A model generated the notes under the pieces. It had not been told where the DNA came from and made no database searches. It saw only the letters and a list, made by a program, of their open reading frames with translations. The position numbers were made by a program, and so were the translations under genes. From Bacillus inaquosorum KCTC 13429 (GTDB lineage: Bacteria; Bacillota; Bacilli; Bacillales; Bacillaceae), in contig NZ_AMXN01000001.1 in assembly GCF_000332645.1 (NCBI RefSeq), positions 496,001 through 560,000 of the forward strand: DNA of 64,000 nucleotides, read 5' to 3'. Position 1 is the stretch's first letter. Each line of letters opens with the position of its first letter. Shown here one piece after another: positions 58,746 to 64,000 of the stretch.

Positions 58746-59274
58746 CGTTCCACTCCTTTCTGATTTGCTGGAGCCCTTTATGAACTCTGGACTTCACCGT
58801 GCCTTCCTTGATCTGCAGCATCAGCCCGATTTCGGCGTAGGTATAGCCGTAGTAATGCCTTAATAAAACTGGCGTGCGCAATTTAGGATCCAGCTTTGAA
58901 AACATATCCAGCGTTTCGCTCCATTCTCCCCCTTTCACTGACACGTCCCACTTGATCTTGCGGATTGTTTCCTCCGTAACTGCCTGATTCCGTTTCCATT
59001 CTCTCTTTCTCTTTTTCTGGTGATCGAGATAGAGCCTGGATGCTATAGAAATCAGCCACGTGGAGAATTTGGAACGGCCTTGGAAGCTTCTTAAATGAAT
59101 GTACCCTTTCAGAAAGGTTTCCTGAACAAGCTCCTCGCTGAGGTCAGGATGAAGGGAAAGTTTTAACAAGTATTTATATAAAAAAGAATAATGATAGTGG
59201 AAAAGGGCTGTAAACGCCTCGTCGTTTCCCTCTTTCGCCTGCTGAATCAGCTGCTGTTCTTCATGTGTATCCAA
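58738..59274 (-). CDS. sigY: ECF RNA polymerase sigma factor SigY
   Basis: A 178-residue ECF sigma factor: region 2 ([10 protein letters not shown], then [13 protein letters not shown]) and region 4 ([21 protein letters not shown]). I chose the TTG at 59274 after AAAGGGGGG; this gives the 168 length. It reads its own operon from the upstream sigma-Y promoter and is induced by nitrogen starvation as I recall. Confidence 0.93.
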   Translation of the reverse strand: MDTHEEQQLIQQAKEGNDEAFTALFHYHYSFLYKYLLKLSLHPDLSEELVQETFLKGYIHLRSFQGRSKFSTWLISIASRLYLDHQKKRKREWKRNQAVTEETIRKIKWDVSVKGGEWSETLDMFSKLDPKLRTPVLLRHYYGYTYAEIGLMLQIKEGTVKSRVHKGLQQIRKEWNDE

Positions 59275-59314
59275 TGGCCGCGATCCCCCCTTTTTTTGTT
59301 TTTCTGCCTTATAA

Positions 59315-59340
59315 GACGACACCGGATTCAAAAGCGTTCA
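59315..59340 (-). promoter_or_regulatory. Autoregulatory sigma-Y promoter
   Basis: On the minus strand TGAACG, a 16-base spacer and CGTC form the ECF-type promoter that sigma-Y is known to use for its own operon. It lies about 40 bases before the sigY start. Confidence 0.82.
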
Positions 59341-59486
59341 GCTTTTTTACAATTCTTTTCAGCCATTGACAGATCAGGCTTCCCGACCGTTTGGCTGCAC
59401 ATCCTCATTTGTAAACCCCCTCATAGTCTGTTAAGCTATGACTTTATGTCGATTTTAAAAAAACATCCAATATGGAGGACGATGCA

Positions 59487-60860
59487 TTGAAAGTAGAAAG
59501 GCGAACGATTGAATATATTCCGAATGAAGAAAGACATGGTAAAGCGAAAGATTTATTTCCCGTATGGTTCGGGGCTAATATGCATATCACCACGTTAGTG
59601 ACTGGCACGATTCCCGTTGCAATGGGACTTAATCTGTTTTGGAGTGTTGCCGCTATTATTTGCGGAACCTTAATCGGTGCCATATTTATGGCGTCTCATT
59701 CCGCGCAAGGCCCTCAGCTTGGCATCCCGCAAATGATTCAAAGCCGTGCCCAATTCGGCGTAATCGGAGCGATTCTTCCCCTCTTCCTAGTCATGTTTAT
59801 CTACCTTGGTTTCTTCGCAAGCAGTACGATTCTGGCGGCTGGAACCTTAAGCAGCTTTGTTCCCATCCCGGGATCATGGAGCATTATAGGCTTAAGCGCC
59901 GTATGTTTTTTACTCACCATTTTCGGCCATGATTTGATTCACAAAATGCAAAAAATCCTTTCTTGGACCTCTTTTGCTGTATTTTTTGCTGCAACGATAC
60001 TCATTTTTCAATTGCCGATTCCGGCAGGCAGCTGGATTCCCGGAGCGGTTGATCTGCCAATTTTCTTGGTGGCGGTCAGCGCTGTCGCGACGTGGCAGCT
60101 GGCCTATGCGCCGTATGTTGCCGATTATTCAAGATATCTGCCAGTTCAAACACCGGCGTCCAAAACGTTTTGGTACAGCTATGCAGGTACATCTGTCAGC
60201 TCCATCTGGATGATGCTGCTCGGCGCTTTGCTGACGACGGCACTTCCTGACTTTACGGCAAACTCAGGCAGCCAGATTGTCCAATTGTTCGGCCCCTTCT
60301 CGTTCATTATGCTGATCATTGTGTTATTTGGGCAAATGGCGATCAATGTCTTTAACCTGTATGGGGCTTTCATGTCCACGACAACAACGCTTGAGCCGTT
60401 TCTGAAATTAAAGGTCACGCCCAAAGTCAGAATCATCATGATCCTTGGCGTCACGCTCGTCGGCACAGTCTTAAGCCTTCTCGGGCAAAGCAATTTTATG
60501 GAGCTGTTTTTGAATTTTATCTTTTTCATCAGTTATTTCTTAATTCCGTGGACGGCAATCAATCTAGTCGATTACTACTTCGTCCGCCACGGAAAGTATC
60601 AAGTCAAAGCCATGTTCGATGTGAACGGGCCGTACGGAAAAGTCAATTGGATCACCACGATTGCGTTCGTTCTGTCCATCTTGCTGGAAATCCCGTTTAT
60701 CAATACATCCTTTTACATCGGACCGCTGGCCAAAATGTTTGGCGGCGGAGACATCGCATGGATTGTCGGCTTGGCCGTTCCTTCTGTTCTTTATTATGTA
60801 TTGATGAAACCGCGTCTGAAAAAAAGAGCGGGTTATCAAGAAAAGCTGTCTTCTCTATGA
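59487..60860 (+). CDS. yxlA: NCS1-type purine/cytosine permease YxlA
   Basis: A 457-residue NCS1-family transporter with about 12 membrane segments. The motif F-P-V-W-F-G-A-N near residue 24 is typical of cytosine/purine permeases. The substrate has not been settled as far as I know. The TTG at 59487 is eight bases after GGAGG; ATG at 59472 overlaps that site. I saw no purine riboswitch before it. The gene is divergent from sigY. Confidence 0.9.
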   Translation: MKVERRTIEYIPNEERHGKAKDLFPVWFGANMHITTLVTGTIPVAMGLNLFWSVAAIICGTLIGAIFMASHSAQGPQLGIPQMIQSRAQFGVIGAILPLFLVMFIYLGFFASSTILAAGTLSSFVPIPGSWSIIGLSAVCFLLTIFGHDLIHKMQKILSWTSFAVFFAATILIFQLPIPAGSWIPGAVDLPIFLVAVSAVATWQLAYAPYVADYSRYLPVQTPASKTFWYSYAGTSVSSIWMMLLGALLTTALPDFTANSGSQIVQLFGPFSFIMLIIVLFGQMAINVFNLYGAFMSTTTTLEPFLKLKVTPKVRIIMILGVTLVGTVLSLLGQSNFMELFLNFIFFISYFLIPWTAINLVDYYFVRHGKYQVKAMFDVNGPYGKVNWITTIAFVLSILLEIPFINTSFYIGPLAKMFGGGDIAWIVGLAVPSVLYYVLMKPRLKKRAGYQEKLSSL

Positions 60861-60872
60861 AGACAGCTTTTT
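60839..60872. terminator. Two-way terminator yxlA/nnrD
   Basis: AAAAGCTGTCTTC pairs with GAAGACAGCTTTT around TCTAT. It overlaps the yxlA stop. Confidence 0.9.
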
Positions 60873-60873
60873 A

Positions 60874-61704
60874 TCATTCAAATCGCTTCCACACGCGAGG
60901 CAGCATGTCAGAAAGCTCGTGAGCAAGCAGCGTATGGGCGGAGTGCTCGTCCGTCCAGAGCTCGGCGCACGCACCGTGCAGATAAACCGCGTTTAATATG
61001 GCATGCTTCGGATTTTTATGGCAGCAGAGCATGCCTAATATCATGCCGGTCAGCGTGTCACCGGTGCCGCCCTTGGCGAGTGCCCCGTTTCCGGTTGGGT
61101 TGCGCCAGCAATCACCATCGGGAAACGCGATAACGGTTTGATTTCCTTTTAACACAATGACAGCCTGAAGCTGAGCCGCCCATTCCTTTGCGTATTCCGC
61201 TCTTTTGTTTTGTAATTCTTTCACCGGCACCCCTGTCATGCGGGAAAACTCGCCCGGGTGCGGAGTGAGGATGACGGGCGCCTCCCGTTTCGGATACGTG
61301 CGCTTCGCCAGCGCTCCGGCATCCAAAATAACGGGGCAATCCGCCGCAAGCACATGATCAACTGCCTGCTGTACGCTTTCAGTTTGCGGAAGCCCTGATC
61401 CGATGGCGATGGCCCGGTACGTCTCTTCAAGCTGAGAGGCCGCTGCTTTTATCCAGCCGTCACGCCAATAGGTCGCCTCGGGCAAAACAGGAACAATCAG
61501 CGGGATCACGCTTTCAGACGTGCCGATGACAAGCTTTCCGAGACCGCTCCGCATCGCCCCCAGCCCCGCAAGAAGCGCTGCGCCCGGCATGTCGTCGCTT
61601 CCCGCCAGCAGCAAAGCCGTACCATACGTTCCTTTATGGCTCTCCGCATCTCTTTCAGGGAGCGAGGCCCTCACATGCTCTTCCGTCCAAATTGGCACAT
61701 TCAT
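60874..61704 (-). CDS. nnrD: ADP-dependent NAD(P)H-hydrate dehydratase (YxkO)
   Basis: A 276-residue ribokinase-like enzyme that repairs hydrated NADH and NADPH. Signatures: G-T-Y-G-T-A-L-L-L-A-G-S near residue 25, T-P-H-P-G-E-F near residue 148 and N-G-A-L-A-K-G-G-T-G-D-T-L-T-G near residue 209 with the catalytic aspartate. It stands alone downstream of the cyd genes and the repeat element, and ends at a shared terminator. Confidence 0.93.
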   Translation of the reverse strand: MNVPIWTEEHVRASLPERDAESHKGTYGTALLLAGSDDMPGAALLAGLGAMRSGLGKLVIGTSESVIPLIVPVLPEATYWRDGWIKAAASQLEETYRAIAIGSGLPQTESVQQAVDHVLAADCPVILDAGALAKRTYPKREAPVILTPHPGEFSRMTGVPVKELQNKRAEYAKEWAAQLQAVIVLKGNQTVIAFPDGDCWRNPTGNGALAKGGTGDTLTGMILGMLCCHKNPKHAILNAVYLHGACAELWTDEHSAHTLLAHELSDMLPRVWKRFE

Positions 61705-61769
61705 CTCTATCCCTCCTCTGTTTTCTCTTCCTATTTTTCCTGTATCTTCTTTATTTCAAACAAAAAAAT

Positions 61770-61791
61770 GACAGCCTCAGGGGCTGTCTTC
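61770..61791 (-). terminator. Terminator hairpin, distal copy of a duplicated pair
   Basis: GACAGCC pairs with GGCTGTC; leftward it is followed by ATTTTTTTG. The 22 bases match 61971-61992 at 21 positions. This copy keeps the T-tract and probably ends the cyd transcript. Confidence 0.85.
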
Positions 61792-61800
61792 CAGATTGTT

Positions 61801-61839
61801 GACAAAATCCTAAAACGGTTTTTGTTTTAGGATTTTGTC
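61801..61839 (-). repeat. Accessory hairpin of repeat copy B
   Basis: A 16-bp perfect inverted repeat with a 7-base loop (GACAAAATCC... /...GGATTTTGTC), lying next to the element at the same place as 934-966 beside copy A. It lacks a T-tract, so it is not a plain terminator. Confidence 0.75.
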
Positions 61840-61844
61840 ATCTT

Positions 61845-61969
61845 TTCAGCGTGATTGAAAACCCTTGAAGTCTAGGAAGGTCGAGCATTGGAGCGGAGCG
61901 AATGTTATAATTCGTGAGCACCAACGCGCAGGACTGACAACGAATGCGAGGGTTTGTCGACACGCTGAA
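61845..61969 (-). repeat. Structured repeat element, copy B
   Basis: The 125-bp partner of 801-925, in opposite orientation (117/125 identical by hand alignment). The paired ends TTCAGCGTG/CACGCTGAA and AAACCCT/AGGGTTT are conserved, while differences cluster in the apical loop. Its sense strand follows cydD. A small antisense ORF beginning M-K-S-R-K is shared with copy A but looks like a by-product of RNA conservation. Confidence 0.85.
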
Positions 61970-61970
61970 A

Positions 61971-61992
61971 GACAGCCTCATGGGCTGTCTTC
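61971..61992 (-). terminator. cydD terminator stem, proximal copy lacking its T-tract
   Basis: The same hairpin as 61770-61791, starting at the cydD stop codon. After the stem only CTTT remains before the element begins, so read-through into the element is expected. Confidence 0.8.
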
Positions 61993-63719
61993 TATTTTAC
62001 AGGAACGTCAAGATGATACAGGCGGCGATACCGTTCATTTGCCGCCAGCAGTTCCTTATGCGTTCCTTCCATTTCCGTTTTTCCGTTTTCGAGAAACACG
62101 ATTTTATCGGCCGCTTCCACTCCAGCGAGGTGGTGCGTAATCCATAGAATCGTTTTTCCTTTCAGCACTTCAAACACCGTTTCCATCAGCTCGCGTTCGG
62201 TGATGGGGTCGAGACCGACTGTCGGCTCATCGAGAATGATGATCGGCGTATCCTGCAGCAAAATCCGGGCGAGTGCGATCCGCTGCCGCTCTCCACCGGA
62301 GAACCGAATGCCGGTTTCCTGAACAGAAGTATGATATCCGTCAGGCAGTGACTCGATGTAGTCATGCAGCTTCACCTGTTTTGCGGCACGGCGCACATCC
62401 TCGTCGCTTGCTTCTCCGTTTCCAAGCCTGATGTTGTTTAGAATGCTTGTATCAAAGAGGTGCGGTTTTTGATTTAACACGGCCACCGCATCAGCAATCT
62501 GATCCTTTAACAGCGCTGTCTCCACTCCGTTTAACGTCACTGTTCCTGAGTCCGGTTTTAAGGCGCCCTCGATTAATGCAAGCGACGTTGATTTCCCAGA
62601 CCCGCTCCGGCCGAGCAGCGCCATTTTTTCTCCTTGGCGCAGCGTAAAGGAGAAGTTGTGCAGCACTTGGCTGCTGTCATCATAAGAAAACGTCACATCA
62701 CGAAAGGACAGTGTGACATCTTGGAGATCGAGCGTTTCAGCCGCTGATTCTGTTTGTGACGCCTCCGGCTGAGGAGCCACTTTGTTCATGCGTCTGATGG
62801 AATCCTGATAGCCGGGCACTTCACCCAAGGCATCAGAAAGCGGCAGAAAGGCTTCCGTCAGCGGGAACACCACAAGCACAAAAGCCGCAATCATCGTTTT
62901 GGACAGTTCACCGTCTGTATGCTGACCTGCCGTCCAAAATAGCATCAGCAAAATAAGACCGGCGACAAGGCATTGCGCGGCAAAGTCCCGCCATCTTGTA
63001 AAGCGTTGTTTTTTCCGCTCAAGCTCAAACCAATCATGTTCCTCTTTTTCATAGGAATCAATAAACGCATGCCGGCGTCTGCTGAACATCCAGTCGCTGA
63101 CACCCATCACAGCATCTGTCAAGCGGCTGTACAGCACATTCCGCCCGCTTTTCAGCTTCGCATTCTTCGCTCTTGTCACGAGCAAAGACACTACCGGAAA
63201 CAGCACAACAAGAACAAACAAATAAAGCACAAGCAATATGGCAAACGGCCAAGAGAAGAACCCAAGCGCAATCACTGAAACAGCATACAGGAGCAAGGCT
63301 GAGATCGCAGGAAAAATCGTTTTTAAGAAGGCATCCTGCAAATGCTCAATATCCTCAGACAAAATGCCGAGCATATCCCCCGTGCGAAAACGGGAACGCA
63401 GCATCAAGGCACCCGGCTCAAGCATGTTGTAAAGGCGGACGCGCATGTCGGACACGATTTTCAAAATGATGTGATGGCCGACGAGGCGTTCCACATATCG
63501 TGACACAGACCGCGCGATCCCAAAGGTGCGCACAGCGACAATCGGCACATAAATAAGCAGGATGTTTTCCGGCCTTGTCGCCGCCTTGGAGATCAAAAAC
63601 CCTGAGGTGAACATGAGAAAAGCAGCAGAAAAAATTGTCACCGCGCCCAAAAAGATAACCAGAACGAACAGGCGGGCATTTTGCTTGATATACGGCAGAA
63701 TCCATTCTTCTTTCTTCAT
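61992..63719 (-). CDS. cydD: ABC exporter CydD for cytochrome bd assembly
   Basis: A 575-residue half-transporter: membrane domain with six segments (to about residue 310), then an ATPase with Walker A G-R-S-G-S-G-K-S near residue 373, signature F-S-G-G-E-R-Q-R near residue 476 and Walker B I-I-I-L-D-E-P near residue 498. With CydC it exports a reductant or handles heme for cytochrome bd oxidase assembly. The ATG overlaps the end of the upstream gene (ATGA). In the B. subtilis cydABCD operon it is the last gene. Confidence 0.93.
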   Translation of the reverse strand: MKKEEWILPYIKQNARLFVLVIFLGAVTIFSAAFLMFTSGFLISKAATRPENILLIYVPIVAVRTFGIARSVSRYVERLVGHHIILKIVSDMRVRLYNMLEPGALMLRSRFRTGDMLGILSEDIEHLQDAFLKTIFPAISALLLYAVSVIALGFFSWPFAILLVLYLFVLVVLFPVVSLLVTRAKNAKLKSGRNVLYSRLTDAVMGVSDWMFSRRRHAFIDSYEKEEHDWFELERKKQRFTRWRDFAAQCLVAGLILLMLFWTAGQHTDGELSKTMIAAFVLVVFPLTEAFLPLSDALGEVPGYQDSIRRMNKVAPQPEASQTESAAETLDLQDVTLSFRDVTFSYDDSSQVLHNFSFTLRQGEKMALLGRSGSGKSTSLALIEGALKPDSGTVTLNGVETALLKDQIADAVAVLNQKPHLFDTSILNNIRLGNGEASDEDVRRAAKQVKLHDYIESLPDGYHTSVQETGIRFSGGERQRIALARILLQDTPIIILDEPTVGLDPITERELMETVFEVLKGKTILWITHHLAGVEAADKIVFLENGKTEMEGTHKELLAANERYRRLYHLDVPVK

Positions 63720-64000
63720 GCTCTTTCCCCCAGTTGTGCCTTCACGAGTTTGGTGTACACACCGTTTGTCGCCAGCAATTCATCGTGAGTCCCGACTTCC
63801 GCAACCCTGCCTCCGTCCAGCACGATAATTTCGTCCATATCGAGCATCCAGTGAAGGCGGTGAGTCGCGAGAAAGACGAGCTTATCCTCAAATAAATCCA
63901 GCATCGTTTCTTTTATTTCATATTCTGTTTCGATATCAAGATGGGCAGTCGGCTCATCCAGCAGCAGAATCGGACGGTTACCCAAAAAGGCGCGAGCCAG
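63716..64000 (-). CDS. cydC: ABC exporter CydC, C-terminal part (cut by window edge)
   Basis: The last 94 codons of an ABC half-transporter. Walker B with D-loop, P-I-L-L-L-D-E-P-T-A-H-L-D, and the H-loop A-T-H-R-L are visible, preceded at the edge by L-A-R-A-F-L. It is the partner of CydD, overlapping it by four bases. The start lies beyond the window. Confidence 0.9.
   Translation of the reverse strand: MARAFLGNRPILLLDEPTAHLDIETEYEIKETMLDLFEDKLVFLATHRLHWMLDMDEIIVLDGGRVAEVGTHDELLATNGVYTKLVKAQLGERA

Overview
The window is chromosomal DNA of a member of the Bacillus subtilis species group. I recognise gene after gene in the order I remember from the 3.91-3.97 Mb part of strain 168 (ywcE-qox-gal-slrA-ywcA-efe-thiEM-ywb-epr-sacXY-tyrZ-dlt-ilvK-lic-katX-sigY-cyd). 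Small differences from the 168 proteins as I remember them, one broken gene and one extra cassette suggest another strain or a close sister species. There are no rRNA or tRNA genes, no CRISPR array, no prophage and no intact insertion sequence.

Left part (1-13.1 kb): ywcE (spore holin-like), the cytochrome aa3 quinol oxidase operon qoxABCD (leftward), ywzA, the Leloir genes galKT with ywcD, the biofilm switch pair ywcC/slrA, and the ywcBA acetate-type symporter. 13.1-25.4 kb: the Fur-box-controlled iron uptake operon efeUOB, the thiamine salvage genes thiM-thiE behind the LysR gene ywbI, the cid/lrg-like pair ywbHG, ywbF (a transporter broken by two frameshifts), ywbE, the RNA methyltransferase ywbD, ywbC and the PTS permease ywbA. 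25.6-35.7 kb: the secreted protease epr, the sucrose sensor/antiterminator pair sacXY with its RAT leader, gspA with a sigma-B promoter, ywaF, ywaE, tyrZ with a tyrosine T-box, and the secreted aminopeptidase ywaD.

Middle (35.7-38.3 kb): a three-gene leftward cassette (MFS transporter, carboxymuconolactone-decarboxylase-like protein, XRE/MmyB-like regulator) between ywaD and ywaC. I do not remember it at this place in 168, so it is probably accessory. 38.4-46.9 kb: the alarmone synthetase ywaC behind an ECF promoter, menA, the teichoic acid D-alanylation operon dltXABCDE with its own ECF promoter, and ilvK. 46.9-52.6 kb: the lichenan operon licBCAH and its activator licR. 52.5-64 kb: yxzF, the DNA glycosylase yxlJ, spore catalase katX, yxlH, the sigY-yxlCDEFG operon, yxlA, nnrD (yxkO), cydD and the end of cydC.

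The most unusual structure is a pair of 125-bp copies (801-925 and 61845-61969; 8 differences by my hand alignment) of what I take to be the roughly 190-bp B. subtilis repeat suspected to encode a structured RNA. Each copy is followed by an AT-rich hairpin, and each element-plus-hairpin unit lies between two near-identical copies of its host gene's terminator hairpin, offset by exactly 201 bp at both loci. In both cases the copy next to the element has lost its T-tract. This looks like a mobile or copied RNA element that enters transcription units at the terminator and duplicates it. Other things worth a second look are the two frameshifts in ywbF, a possible three-way RNA switch over a Shine-Dalgarno sequence between slrA and ywcB, two tiny ORFs with ribosome sites in leader positions (217-261 and 40124-40180), and the MFS/CMD/XRE cassette.
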